In this document: piece after piece, positions 8,018-17,042 of the stretch | How the letters are laid out: each line of letters opens with the position of its first letter | Numbering within the stretch: position 1 is the first letter of the stretch | Source: Colwellia sp. 39_35_sub15_T18 | GTDB taxonomy: Bacteria > Pseudomonadota > Gammaproteobacteria > Enterobacterales > Alteromonadaceae | Direction of reading: 5' to 3' | DNA length: 49,396 nt | Assembly: GCA_002162675.1 (NCBI GenBank) | Contig: MAAE01000002.1 | Coordinates: 1-49,396 of the forward strand | Notes under the pieces: model-generated | The model's database searches: none | Seen by the model: only the letters and a program-made list of their open reading frames with translations | Told to the model about the DNA's origin: nothing | Made by a program: the position numbers and the translations under genes

Positions 8018-8641
8018 ATGAATGAACTTTTATACTGGCTAGATCTTTTTGGCATCATAGTGTTCGCCCTTTCAGGGGCACTGATGGCAGGCCGCTATAA
8101 ATTAGATCCGTTCGGCGTAGTGGTACTTGCCGCTGTTACGGCCATTGGCGGTGGTACTATTCGTGATGTTATTCTACAAACCCCAGTATTTTGGGTAGTT
8201 CAACCCTATTATCTTTATATAATTTTAGTGACAGCACTACTGACTATTATTTTAGTTCGCCAACCTAAACGTATTCCCAAACGCTTTTTACTTATTGCTG
8301 ATGCTTTTGGTTTAGCTTTATTTGCCGTGGTGGGAACACAAAAATCTTTATCATTAGGTGCACCTTTTTCTGTCGCGATAGTCATGGGCACTATTACCGG
8401 TGTTGCCGGAGGCATGATCCGCGATGTACTGTGTAATGTTATTCCGATGATTTTACGACAAGAAATATACGCGTTGGCGGCAATGTTAGGCGGTGGTTTA
8501 TTTATCGGGTTACGCTATTTAGCTTGGTCTGAAAATGAAGCCACCATTGTCGCGGTATTAGGGGCATTACTCTTAAGACTAGCCGCTATTTATTGGCAAG
8601 TTTCACTGCCAGCATTTCATATTAACGACAAAGAAAAGTAA
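8018..8641 (+). CDS. TRIC-type (UPF0126) cation channel family protein
   Basis: Small seven-helix inner-membrane protein made of two repeats. Each repeat carries the family motif, GGGTIRD in the first half (around residue 45) and AGGMIRD in the second (around residue 130). Prokaryotic TRIC proteins are homotrimeric potassium-permeable channels related to those of animal sarcoplasmic reticulum; E. coli YicG belongs to the same family, and some members have been proposed to handle glycine. It starts 9 bp after the rhodanese gene. Length of 207 is normal. Confidence 0.88.
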   Translation: MNELLYWLDLFGIIVFALSGALMAGRYKLDPFGVVVLAAVTAIGGGTIRDVILQTPVFWVVQPYYLYIILVTALLTIILVRQPKRIPKRFLLIADAFGLALFAVVGTQKSLSLGAPFSVAIVMGTITGVAGGMIRDVLCNVIPMILRQEIYALAAMLGGGLFIGLRYLAWSENEATIVAVLGALLLRLAAIYWQVSLPAFHINDKEK

Positions 8642-8774
8642 TCCAATTCGTAACTATTCACCACCGAGCCGCGATGCTTCACAGAGGGCTCTTCGAGCCA
8701 ACACCTAGATTTTATTATACTCGGTGTTCTCGTGCTGCTGCATTTTAAGCGGCATAAATACCCCAATTCAAATA
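8642..8774. repeat. Intergenic region with short inverted repeats
   Basis: Between two convergent genes. A GGCTC-TTC-GAGCC hairpin lies within 8686-8698, and an imperfect pair AACACC / GGTGTT flanks an A/T-rich loop around 8700-8727. This could serve as a bidirectional terminator or be a decayed small repeat element; there is no coding frame. Confidence 0.35.
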
Positions 8775-9434
8775 TTACTGCTGTTCAAAAACGTGGAGCA
8801 TATCTTGATACGTTTTATCGTACCAGCCCTCTGCAACAATTATTGCGGGTAAAGCTTCAACCTCAACAACACCACTGTTGGCGGTTTTAGCTGATTCATC
8901 ATAAACAGATAAGATATTTTTGATCACTATCGGTTGCGCTTTGAGTTTAAGCTTTTCAACAACAAGCTTAGTGCCACCTTCAAAGGTTCCTATACTTCCT
9001 GATTGTGAACGCGTCCCTTCTGGAAATATAATCACTTTTTTGCCTTTACAAGCTCGCACATCTTTAAGCAATTTGATAATAGCTCTTTTGTCTTGTTGAT
9101 CAACGGTAATATGCCCCACGCGCTCAACAATACCGGAAATAGGCCACTTATCCATAATACCTGTGCGCCCAACAAAGCGAACATCATTGCCAATAACTTC
9201 TTCTAGGATAAAAATATCGGTCATGCTTTGGTGGTTAACAATTAAAATATCGGTATCGTTATCAATAGTGCCAGTTAAATTTACGGTAGCTCCCGCGTTT
9301 CTGACAATTTTAATACTGAAAAAACGGCGTAAACGATTAAAGATTCTCCCATGACGCTGGCAAAGAGAAAGCGCAATAGACTCCGCCGCTATTGCTAAAT
9401 AAACTTTATATTTTTTAAGGGTAAAGAACAGCAT
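8775..9434 (-). CDS. plsC: 1-acyl-sn-glycerol-3-phosphate acyltransferase (PlsC family)
   Basis: Transfers an acyl chain from acyl-ACP or acyl-CoA to lysophosphatidic acid to give phosphatidic acid at the inner membrane. The family motifs are present: NHQSMTDIF (catalytic H-x4-D, about residue 70) and FPEGTRSQSG (phosphate-binding, about residue 140), with VGRTGIMDKWPISG between them. The N-terminal 25 residues are amphipathic rather than clearly transmembrane. Proteobacteria often carry several paralogues, so whether this is the main PlsC is uncertain. It lies 30 bp downstream of the RraB-like gene in the same orientation. Confidence 0.85.
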   Translation of the reverse strand: MLFFTLKKYKVYLAIAAESIALSLCQRHGRIFNRLRRFFSIKIVRNAGATVNLTGTIDNDTDILIVNHQSMTDIFILEEVIGNDVRFVGRTGIMDKWPISGIVERVGHITVDQQDKRAIIKLLKDVRACKGKKVIIFPEGTRSQSGSIGTFEGGTKLVVEKLKLKAQPIVIKNILSVYDESAKTANSGVVEVEALPAIIVAEGWYDKTYQDMLHVFEQQ

Positions 9435-9464
9435 AAACTAGATATAAATAGGCTTAGTCGCAAG

Positions 9465-9788
9465 TTAAGCTTCAATTCCCCAACCGTCGCTATAGCCAGA
9501 AAACTTGGTCGCTATTTGCTCAAAATCTGCTTCTTGTTTCACTATGCCCTCATGGCTTGGCAACATAGCTATCGTACAATCCACATCCCAAACATTTGGT
9601 GTTTCATCTTCATGAACCGTCACTTTTATTGCCGACATATTTTCTGCAATAAAATCAGCCATAGCCTGTGCTTGAGCTTGTTGCTCAAATAAATGAAAAA
9701 ACACCACATCGTGACTGACACTCAGATCTATACCTGCTTGCTGCATTTCAGCTAATACTTGACCTGTTTCATCTGCGGGAAAGCTCAT
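9465..9788 (-). CDS. rraB: RraB-family protein (RNase E activity regulator-like)
   Basis: Short acidic cytosolic protein of the regulator-of-ribonuclease-activity-B fold, an ACT-like ferredoxin arrangement. The C-terminal motif FSGYSDGWGIEA matches the FDVEYDGWG region of E. coli RraB, which binds RNase E and changes degradosome activity. The chain is 107 residues, shorter than the 138 of E. coli because it lacks the acidic tail. It may therefore be a divergent family member. It is followed closely by the plsC gene. Confidence 0.7.
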   Translation of the reverse strand: MSFPADETGQVLAEMQQAGIDLSVSHDVVFFHLFEQQAQAQAMADFIAENMSAIKVTVHEDETPNVWDVDCTIAMLPSHEGIVKQEADFEQIATKFSGYSDGWGIEA

Positions 9789-9903
9789 ATAAATTTTCTC
9801 TTTTCTTAGTTTAAGCGTGAGTGAGTGTACGAAATTTAACGGACAGTATTATAAACAGTGAATTGCAGCTTGAATAGTTTTTTGAATATTTTTGTTAAAT
9901 TGA

Positions 9904-10371
9904 CTAAAACGAACAACGATTTTGTTGGCATTGTGCCAATAAAGATTGCTGTTGTGTATATTCTTGCTGACAAGAGTTACTAGTAAGCTGGGAATCTTTG
10001 TTTTGTCCGGCAACTTTTAATAAAATCGCGGCGCCTTTAGTATTCACAGATACAATACAGCCGACATTTTGGCTATGAGTGTGTACTAAAAAGCATTGTT
10101 TATCTGTTTCACAGCCTTGATTATCCATAATAATGGTTTGCTGCGACTGCTCCGCTGTAGTTAATGGTGTTTTTAGCCGCGCTAACCGTTTATTTTTATC
10201 TGCCTCTTTAGCTTGTTGCTGGCGAACTTCTTGTTCAAGCTGAGCTTTTAATTTAGTGGTAGCTGCTTCATTTTCTTTTAATAAGTAACCTAAAAATAAT
10301 AACACTACTAAAAAAGCACCTAGCACCATAACCGTAATAGTTAGCCACTTAAAAGCAGTTCGATAAAACAT
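9904..10371 (-). CDS. Membrane-anchored protein with periplasmic Cys-rich tail
   Basis: The family is not recognised. Residues about 11-31 are one transmembrane helix with a cytoplasmic N-terminus. Residues 32-75 are rich in Gln, Lys, Glu and Ala and look like a coiled coil. The remaining periplasmic part carries six cysteines (in NQGCETDKQCFLVHT, QNVGCIVS, SNSCQQEY, AQCQQNRCSF) that probably form disulfides. The start codon overlaps the stop of the DUF4136 gene by one base (TGATG), so the two are translationally coupled and probably act together in the envelope. Confidence 0.65.
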   Translation of the reverse strand: MFYRTAFKWLTITVMVLGAFLVVLLFLGYLLKENEAATTKLKAQLEQEVRQQQAKEADKNKRLARLKTPLTTAEQSQQTIIMDNQGCETDKQCFLVHTHSQNVGCIVSVNTKGAAILLKVAGQNKDSQLTSNSCQQEYTQQQSLLAQCQQNRCSF

Positions 10372-10940
10372 CAGTAAGCAGATGTTCTGGTAATGTTAGA
10401 GGTTGGGTACTGCGCTAACATGCTGGCAACAGCTTGCTGAATTTTTTCATTACTTTTGGCACTGTTATCTTTGTCTTTAATATTTAACGGATAAACACTA
10501 CGCCAAACCGAGCGTTGTTTTTTAGGATCAACTAAATCTAAAATAAGGCTGCCATGAGTCGCTGTTGCATAGCGATTACTCGTTTTCCATGTTGTGGCAC
10601 GCAAACAATACTGGCAAAAATGTACCACTTCATTGTAGTTTGAATAATCACTTCGACTACCATTCAACAAATAATAAGTCACAATAACATCGGCTTGTTC
10701 AGGTGCTGTGTAACTAAAGTTTTTTTTCGCCATCATACGTTCAATGGCTATTTCAATGGCATTACGACGGCTATCTAATAAACTCTGAGTGTCACTAAAA
10801 GCAGAATTGCGATCGTAAAGGCTATAACTTTGCACCGCAGAAAAATCAAAACTGTCATGATAAACAACGCCAGCATCCTCATTGATTGAACAAGCGTTTA
10901 ACAGCAGAGATAAAATGCCAATAGCTAAGTTTTTAAACAT
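10371..10940 (-). CDS. DUF4136 lipoprotein
   Basis: A lipoprotein signal peptide ends at the lipobox LLNAC, so Cys17 should be lipidated. Residues about 25-180 match the DUF4136 pattern: FDFSAVQSYSLYD near the start, a helix with IEIAIERMMAKKNFSY, then ADVIVTYYLL and a C-terminal GSLILDLVDPKKQRSVWRS. Such proteins are outer-membrane or periplasmic lipoproteins of unknown function. The residue after the Cys is Ser, not Asp, which favours transport to the outer membrane. First gene of a two-gene operon with the Cys-rich membrane protein. Confidence 0.82.
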   Translation of the reverse strand: MFKNLAIGILSLLLNACSINEDAGVVYHDSFDFSAVQSYSLYDRNSAFSDTQSLLDSRRNAIEIAIERMMAKKNFSYTAPEQADVIVTYYLLNGSRSDYSNYNEVVHFCQYCLRATTWKTSNRYATATHGSLILDLVDPKKQRSVWRSVYPLNIKDKDNSAKSNEKIQQAVASMLAQYPTSNITRTSAY

Positions 10941-11015
10941 GTTACTTATAAATGGTGAAAAACGTACCTTAGCCTAACAAGTTCTGAATTAGTTATAAAG
11001 CACTGACCTTAAATG

Positions 11016-11528
11016 CTAGATAAGCAAATCTATATTAATTTGTTCAAATGTTACAACCTGACCACCGAATTCGTTAGCAAAGGCTTGTGCATCATGCTCT
11101 TGGCTAAAACTTGCCAGTGTTTTCCCCATCGCGCCTGTTTTTTCTGAGCCTGCAACATACCAGGCAATTTTAGCATCAATAAAATATTTATCATCAATGC
11201 TGTCACTACCCCATGGCATTTTGCTCATGTCATGCACTAACATTTGCGCAACATTACGCTGGTTTTCTGGATCTAAATAATAGCTAAACATATCGCGTGT
11301 TGAACAAAACTTGAATACTTTATCGCCCAGTTCTTTACGGAAAACCTCACCCTTGGGGCCATCAAAACGGGTAATTAACATGCCACATAAATGACATTCA
11401 TCACTTGATTCCATCGCCACCGCTTGCTGAATCACTTGTCTTTGCTTTTCATGGTCAGAGCAGGCGATTAAGCTAGTTAACACTAATGTAGAAGCAATAA
11501 TTAAGGCTAATAATTTATAGGGTTTCAT
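11016..11528 (-). CDS. nosL: NosL, copper chaperone of N2O reductase maturation
   Basis: Outer-face lipoprotein (lipobox SLIAC at residues 19-23) that binds Cu(I) and delivers copper to the NosDFY machinery for assembly of the CuZ centre. The copper motif is visible as ECHLCGMLI (around residue 45), and Met residues in MLVHDMSKMPWGS follow the family. The 170-residue length is normal. Last gene of the nos operon, 24 bp after nosY. Confidence 0.93.
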   Translation of the reverse strand: MKPYKLLALIIASTLVLTSLIACSDHEKQRQVIQQAVAMESSDECHLCGMLITRFDGPKGEVFRKELGDKVFKFCSTRDMFSYYLDPENQRNVAQMLVHDMSKMPWGSDSIDDKYFIDAKIAWYVAGSEKTGAMGKTLASFSQEHDAQAFANEFGGQVVTFEQINIDLLI

Positions 11529-11552
11529 CGGGAAATACTCTTGGTAAATGGA

Positions 11553-12371
11553 TTAAAGTTTCTTTTTCTTAAAAATAAAAATAGCTAACATTAAGGGGAG
11601 AACAACCCAAGCTGCTAAGACTGCAATTAACTGAGTTTGAGACAAGCTAGCATTAATTGCTGCTGCTAATGCGCCATTAACGCCACTAGCATCAAGTCCT
11701 GACAAGTTTATTAACCGAAAAACATCAGCTGGATTTAACATCATTAGTTGCGTCAAACCTTGCTGGCTAACGCCTTCTTCAACCCCCACTAATAACGCAA
11801 GTAGGGCTAAGTCAAACGCTAAAGCGAATAAAAACCAAGTGATCAATGCAAAGCCTGCTGCTTTTGATTTCTCACTCACTGATAAGCTGATCAAATAAGC
11901 AATAGCGGTAAAACTTAGTCCTAATAAAATTGCACTGAAAATGAATAAGCCAAAAGCGCTAAAAATATCAGCGTCGCCAAGCTGAAAATACAACAGCAGC
12001 GCGGAGGCACCAAAACCAAGTAAAGTAGCCAGCGCGATAATACCGCCCTGGCCAATAAATTTACCTAACAGCAATTGGCTTTTGCTTAACGGATACGTCA
12101 GTAATAATAGTAAGGTGCCACTTTCTTGCTCGCCAACAAAACTGTCATAGCTAAGTAATAACGCGATTAGCGGAATAAGAAACACCGCCAGGCTGGCTAA
12201 GCTTGCTACCGTTGTTGAAAGCGATGCCACGCCAAGCACACCTGAAGCAGCTGCGCCAAAATAAGTTAAGCCAACAGAAAGTAGTGCAAAAATTAGGGTA
12301 ATCGAGACTAACCAACGATTTCGTAAACCATCATGAAATTCTTTATTGGCAACGATAAATATTTGTTTCAT
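11553..12371 (-). CDS. nosY: NosY, ABC permease of the NosDFY complex
   Basis: Six-helix membrane subunit of the NosDFY ABC complex, which couples ATP hydrolysis by NosF to copper or sulfur handling by periplasmic NosD. It begins KQIFIVANKEFHDGLRNRW, the typical cytoplasmic lead of ABC-2 permeases. It contains the conserved FVGEQESGTLLLLLTYP segment, which forms the coupling helix to the ATPase. The start codon shares one base with the nosF stop, showing translational coupling. Confidence 0.93.
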   Translation of the reverse strand: MKQIFIVANKEFHDGLRNRWLVSITLIFALLSVGLTYFGAAASGVLGVASLSTTVASLASLAVFLIPLIALLLSYDSFVGEQESGTLLLLLTYPLSKSQLLLGKFIGQGGIIALATLLGFGASALLLYFQLGDADIFSAFGLFIFSAILLGLSFTAIAYLISLSVSEKSKAAGFALITWFLFALAFDLALLALLVGVEEGVSQQGLTQLMMLNPADVFRLINLSGLDASGVNGALAAAINASLSQTQLIAVLAAWVVLPLMLAIFIFKKKKL

Positions 12372-13336
12372 TAGCCTTGCCCTTTCTTGACTTGCTTAGG
12401 TTGTGAAAGCCCATGTTTTGATAGCTCATCCTCCGAGAGCTTATGTTCTAAAAGGAAGTGCTGATAAACTTGCTCTAAATTAGCGGCTTCAACATGAATA
12501 TCATTCAAGCCATCTAAGCTCAATAATTCTTTTAATACCATTAACTTTTCATGCTCCGGCACCATCAAGGTTTGTTGGCAGCTTGACGATAAAAAACCAT
12601 TAAGTTTAGTGTTTGCTGCCACAGTACCATTTAAACCTGAGGGTTTAATGGTGACAGGTAAAGCAGCTTGTTGGCGTAATTCGCTTAACGTGCCCATGGC
12701 GAGTAATTTGCCACTAGATAAGATCATGGCTCTATCAATATGTTGCTCAACACCGGGTAATACGTGTGAGCATAAAATCACACTAGAGCCATTAGCTTTT
12801 AATTGATCTACGGTTTTATAAAAATCTCGGGTGGCAATAGGATCTAATCCCACGGTAGGCTCATCAAGTAATAATAACTTGGGCTCACCAATAAAGGCTT
12901 GCGCCAACCCAAGGCGCTGACGCATACCTTTTGAATAGGTTTTAACTTGCCGTTTCATCGCATAGGTAATGCCCACTTGCTCTAACAGTTCAATGGCTTC
13001 TTTTTTGGAAAAACCTTTGAGTTTTGCAAAATAAGTAAGCACTTCCAAACCCGTTAATTGCTCATAAAAACTGACATTTTCAGGTAAATAACCAACCTTG
13101 CTTCGACAATGCCAAGCTTCTTTTGAATCAGGTGCCATACCCATGACTTCAACTTGACCTTGTGTGGGTGAAATCACCCCCAAAATCAGTTTCATCATGG
13201 TGGTTTTTCCCGCGCCATTGTGACCAAACAAACCTAATACCTCGCCCTCACCTAAGGTCATGGTTATAGTTTGTAATGCATCTAGCTGTGCATAACTTTT
13301 GCCTGCATCAACAAGCGAAACCATTGGATTACTCAT
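12371..13336 (-). CDS. nosF: NosF, ATPase of the NosDFY complex
   Basis: ABC ATPase with Walker A GHNGAGKTT (about residue 38), signature YSKGMRQRLGLAQAF, Walker B LLLLDEPTVGLD and the switch histidine in SHVLPG. It powers NosDFY during CuZ assembly. The C-terminal 110 residues, past the ABC domain, are an accessory region common in this subfamily; the last 25 residues have a short L-S-x-D/K repetition. It overlaps nosD by 8 bp and nosY by 1 bp. Confidence 0.94.
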   Translation of the reverse strand: MSNPMVSLVDAGKSYAQLDALQTITMTLGEGEVLGLFGHNGAGKTTMMKLILGVISPTQGQVEVMGMAPDSKEAWHCRSKVGYLPENVSFYEQLTGLEVLTYFAKLKGFSKKEAIELLEQVGITYAMKRQVKTYSKGMRQRLGLAQAFIGEPKLLLLDEPTVGLDPIATRDFYKTVDQLKANGSSVILCSHVLPGVEQHIDRAMILSSGKLLAMGTLSELRQQAALPVTIKPSGLNGTVAANTKLNGFLSSSCQQTLMVPEHEKLMVLKELLSLDGLNDIHVEAANLEQVYQHFLLEHKLSEDELSKHGLSQPKQVKKGQG

Positions 13337-14744
13337 ATTCTTGTTCCTTTGCCATTAAGGCTGGCTTTGCCATTAAAGGATAACTGTCTTTTACTCCCGG
13401 TGGTTTTAAAACAGGAAACTGTTTTTGCACCCAACGTAAAATTAAAATAGCAGGGCTGTCCATGATCATTTTCATTTCCGGATATTGCCAAACAAGTTTA
13501 TCAATACCATCATTAGGTTCAAAAATAGCATCACCTACGCCATCATTATCCATATCCCAGCCCAGATAATTACTCCAATAATTACCTCGGCCATCTTTGC
13601 TCCACTCTTGTTTTTTATTGGAAACGTATTTTACTTGCATGGGGTTATTGATAAAACTGTTGCCGTAAATTTTTATATTTTCAGAGCCAGCGGTCAAATG
13701 AATACCAATTTCTGCATTCTCAACGGTATTGTTTGTTAAGGTGTTATAACCTGAATTATAAACAAACAAGCCCTTGCCATCACGACCTAGCACCTTGTTT
13801 TCAGGCTTAGTCCAAACATTTTTAATGTGATTGTCACTGAAAGTAGATTGAGTGATAAAGTTAAGTAAAAAACCATAATCTTCACTATCAGTCGTGGTAT
13901 TGCCAATAATAGTCAAACGCCTTGAACTCATTAACGCATAACCTGCTCTCGTACTGTAAGCGGTATTATCTTTAACGGTATTATCGTAAGAATACATATA
14001 GTGAATACCGTAGCGAAGATGATGCATGGTATTCGCTTCTATCAAATTATTTTGACTAGAAATAACATAAATACCATCACGCGTTTCATAGGTTTCATTA
14101 TTAAAAACATGGCTATGAGTCACATTAGCCACTTGTATGCCATTACCTCTGTCGGCAGAGCGCAGTGCTAAATTACCTTTAATCTTATTATTAACAATTT
14201 TTGCCTTGGTCACGTGATTTAACCAAATACCAAAGCCGTCACCTGATAAGGTGTTATTTTTAATAATGATATTTGAGGCTCTTTTCTTAGCTGAGTGTAG
14301 ACCGACTTTTTCATTAGAGTAAATACCTGAGTTTTGTTCAGTAAGGTCATCGCCCCAATTAACGATATTAAGGTTTTCTAGGGTGATATGAGAGTTTTTC
14401 AATATCACCGCATGGCCTTTACCTTGAGCATCAATAACGGCTTTTTGATCATCATTTCCGCCAATTTTATCTTTACCCGTATTTTCTCCACGTAAGGTAA
14501 TTTGCTTGCTAATAATAAAATTGCCCAAATAACGACCCGCGCTTAACACAACAATATCGCCATCTTGGCTAACATCAAGAATTTGTTGTAGATTATCATC
14601 GGTTGTTACTAAGTACTGTTTAGCAAGTAAACCTTGACTAAAACAACTCAGCAAAACGATTAAGACCAACAATAACGATTGGTTTTTTTTTGTCAAAAAC
14701 AAAGAGAATTCATCACAGTATTTCAAGTATAAAGAGCATAACAT
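13329..14744 (-). CDS. nosD: NosD, periplasmic copper-binding beta-helix protein
   Basis: Periplasmic right-handed parallel beta-helix protein of the carbohydrate-binding/CASH type. Coils are evident from repeated patterns such as NNTLSGDGFGIWLNHV, NNKIKGN, NETYETRDGIYVI and NTAYSTRAGYALMS. The signal peptide is at residues about 22-41, preceded by an unusually long lead; no other ATG is available. NosD receives copper from NosL and hands it to NosZ. The C-terminal region with GRGNYWSNYLGWDMDNDGVGD resembles a calcium-binding loop. Intergenic distance to nosZ is 339 bp, so there may be an internal promoter or processing site. Confidence 0.92.
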   Translation of the reverse strand: MLCSLYLKYCDEFSLFLTKKNQSLLLVLIVLLSCFSQGLLAKQYLVTTDDNLQQILDVSQDGDIVVLSAGRYLGNFIISKQITLRGENTGKDKIGGNDDQKAVIDAQGKGHAVILKNSHITLENLNIVNWGDDLTEQNSGIYSNEKVGLHSAKKRASNIIIKNNTLSGDGFGIWLNHVTKAKIVNNKIKGNLALRSADRGNGIQVANVTHSHVFNNETYETRDGIYVISSQNNLIEANTMHHLRYGIHYMYSYDNTVKDNTAYSTRAGYALMSSRRLTIIGNTTTDSEDYGFLLNFITQSTFSDNHIKNVWTKPENKVLGRDGKGLFVYNSGYNTLTNNTVENAEIGIHLTAGSENIKIYGNSFINNPMQVKYVSNKKQEWSKDGRGNYWSNYLGWDMDNDGVGDAIFEPNDGIDKLVWQYPEMKMIMDSPAILILRWVQKQFPVLKPPGVKDSYPLMAKPALMAKEQEYE

Positions 14745-14787
14745 TTTTAATTATCTGACTATTGATCTTGCGTAAATAAATAGAAAT

Positions 14788-14817
14788 AAAGCTCAACATC
14801 TTACGATATTGAGCTTT
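14788..14817 (-). terminator. Hairpin between nosZ and nosD
   Basis: Arms AAAGCTCAA / TTGAGCTTT with a 12-nt loop, followed on the minus strand by an A/T-rich run. It may partly terminate the nosRZ message or protect its 3' end, lowering nosDFYL expression relative to nosZ; this is inference. Confidence 0.5.
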
Positions 14818-14982
14818 TAAAATTTATACTGCTCTCAGCCTTTAAACTACGACTTATTCTAAAACAATTCTAAATGAACGGGATTTAGGTAAAGCCGTCA
14901 AAATATGAGTCCCTGAGCTTATTTTATATAAGTGATTGGACGAATATTGAAGACAATGCCGCATAAATTATGTTCATGACGA

Positions 14983-15020
14983 ATTATGTTTCTACAAACA
15001 TTCTTCCGCGCATCTCCATG
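14983..15020 (-). pseudogene. Vestigial duplicate of the nosZ 3' end
   Basis: Thirty-eight bases are identical to positions 15083-15120, which encode the last NosZ residues ([12 protein letters not shown]) plus the stop. The offset between copies is exactly 100 bp. Further upstream (15021-15045) the copy still resembles nosZ (TCTGTCATGC against TTTGTCATGC) but carries an insertion, so it is a decayed fragment and not a functional gene. Confidence 0.85.
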
Positions 15021-15083
15021 CTTCACTTGTCTGACTGCATGACAGAACCCGTTCTGAACCCGCCATATTACACACTAACTTTA

Positions 15084-16973
15084 TTATGTTTCTACAAACA
15101 TTCTTCCGCGCATCTCCATGTGTAAAGCATGACAAAACCAATTACAGTAATACCATTGTACGCCTGGTTTATTAGCCGTAAAGGTAATAGAAGCTGTCGC
15201 TTGTGGACCAATTTCCATTTGTACACCATGGTTAGTCATACAGAAACCATGCGTTACATCTTCTACTTGGTCAAGGTTAGTGACGATAACCGTTACTTCA
15301 TCACCTAGTTTAACGTTAAATGATTCCATGCCATACGTTGGTGCCACAGACGTCATATAAACACGTACTTTTTTTCCATCACGAATGACTTTATTGTCAG
15401 ACATCGTATTAACACCATCACGCTTAGCTTGTGCTAATGTTTCAGCGAAAATTGAATCATCACGTGACCATACTTTGTCAGGTTTAACTTTACTGCGGTG
15501 AATGATAGTGCCGTCATGTGGTTCAGCGAAAGTTGGACCATCATGCACAAGTTTCATTGTGTCGCCAGAAATATCAATTAACTGATCATTCTCAGGCTTA
15601 AGTGGTCCAACAGGTAAAAATCTGTCTTTAGAGAACTTACAAAGAGAAACTAACCACTTACCATCAGCATCACGGGTTTCACCTGAAGAGGTTGAGTTAT
15701 GACCCGGTTGGTAATGCACATCTAATTTTTGACGGATATAGTTAACTTTTTTTCCTTGATAAGCTTGAATTGCTTCTTCGATATTCCATTTAGCAATTTG
15801 GCTATCTAAAAATAAAGTGGTGTAAGCAAAACCATTTTGATCGAATGCGGTATGTAATGGCCCTAAACCTAATTCTGGCTCCCCAACAATCGTATCACGC
15901 GGCTTAATTTTATCGTTGAACAACGAATCAAGCTTATCAATAGCAATAATTGAAACTGTTGGAGATAACTTACCGTTAGCCATAAAGTACTTACCATCGG
16001 GTGAAGTGTTCATGCCGTGTGGAGATTTTGGTACTGGGATGTAACGCGTTAGTTCTGAGCCTTTACGACCATCTAGAACGGGAACTTTGTTGCCATTATG
16101 GTTTTTGAATTTACCAGCTTTAACTGCTGCCTCACAACGTGCAAGGTTGAAAACGACAACATGATCGCGCTCTGCAGTGATCATTTCACCTAAGTTCATC
16201 CCCATTTCTGAGTTGTAACAAGTAGAAGCGAAGTATTTACCATCGTAATCAGCATCGGTGTTATCTAAGTTACCATCAACCATGACTTGAAAAGCAACTT
16301 CCATTTTCTCAGCATCAATAACACTAAATAATGAACGGTAAGTGCTAACATCTTTCATGCTGGCTTTGCCGTCGTTATTCATTGGGATTTCAAATTCACC
16401 ATTACAAATAACGTATTTAGTTTGTGGTACTTTTTGCACACGTAAACCATGTACTGCTTGTACATTTGGAATAGTGATCATTTTGTCCACTTTCATTACG
16501 TTACAACGAATACGGGCAACACGAGAGTTCGCTTTATCATTGATAAATACATATTTACCGTTGTAACGGCCGTCTGTCATACTCATGTGTGGATGATGAG
16601 AGTCGCCCATCATGATATCAGCACTTTCGCCTTTAATACGTTTACTTTCGTCGGTTAACCCCCAACCCGTAGCAGAATCAGTATTAAAAACAGGAATACG
16701 CATTAATTCACGCATTGATGGAATACCCATAATACGTACTTCACCAGAATGACCACCTGACCAGAAGCCATAGTACTCATCTAAATCACCTGGATGAACA
16801 ACAGGGCTGTTAGCCGCTTCTGTGGCTTTTGCTTTAGCTGTAGCGGCAAACATAGCAGCGGTCATAGGTACTGCTACAGCACAGGCACCAATTAGCGCTG
16901 TTTTACCGAAAAATTTACGGCGCTCTTCATTTTCAATGCTAACCTCATTATTTTTTTGTTCATTATTACTCAT
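15084..16973 (-). CDS. nosZ: NosZ, TAT-exported nitrous-oxide reductase
   Basis: Periplasmic multicopper enzyme reducing N2O to N2, the last step of denitrification. The N-terminus has a twin-arginine signal ([17 protein letters not shown]), which marks the clade I type. The seven-bladed propeller carries the CuZ histidines, starting with [16 protein letters not shown] (about residue 125) and including [13 protein letters not shown] and EPHDGT. The C-terminal cupredoxin domain carries CuA in [17 protein letters not shown], with two Cys, His and Met ligands. Its 629-residue length is normal. It lies 69 bp downstream of nosR. Confidence 0.97.
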   Translation of the reverse strand: MSNNEQKNNEVSIENEERRKFFGKTALIGACAVAVPMTAAMFAATAKAKATEAANSPVVHPGDLDEYYGFWSGGHSGEVRIMGIPSMRELMRIPVFNTDSATGWGLTDESKRIKGESADIMMGDSHHPHMSMTDGRYNGKYVFINDKANSRVARIRCNVMKVDKMITIPNVQAVHGLRVQKVPQTKYVICNGEFEIPMNNDGKASMKDVSTYRSLFSVIDAEKMEVAFQVMVDGNLDNTDADYDGKYFASTCYNSEMGMNLGEMITAERDHVVVFNLARCEAAVKAGKFKNHNGNKVPVLDGRKGSELTRYIPVPKSPHGMNTSPDGKYFMANGKLSPTVSIIAIDKLDSLFNDKIKPRDTIVGEPELGLGPLHTAFDQNGFAYTTLFLDSQIAKWNIEEAIQAYQGKKVNYIRQKLDVHYQPGHNSTSSGETRDADGKWLVSLCKFSKDRFLPVGPLKPENDQLIDISGDTMKLVHDGPTFAEPHDGTIIHRSKVKPDKVWSRDDSIFAETLAQAKRDGVNTMSDNKVIRDGKKVRVYMTSVAPTYGMESFNVKLGDEVTVIVTNLDQVEDVTHGFCMTNHGVQMEIGPQATASITFTANKPGVQWYYCNWFCHALHMEMRGRMFVET

Positions 16974-17042
16974 TGGTTTTCTCCACTTTTTATAAATTTC
17001 AATGCTATGGTGTTAACGTAAATACTTTTTAAATAAGTGCGC

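Larger units (their letters stand above)
14745..15083. other. nosZ-nosD intergenic region
   Basis: There is no gene in this stretch. From right to left it contains a small hairpin (15042-15055, arms CAGAAC / GTTCTG), a vestigial copy of the nosZ 3' end (14983-15020) and a larger hairpin (14788-14817) that precedes nosD. Confidence 0.6.
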
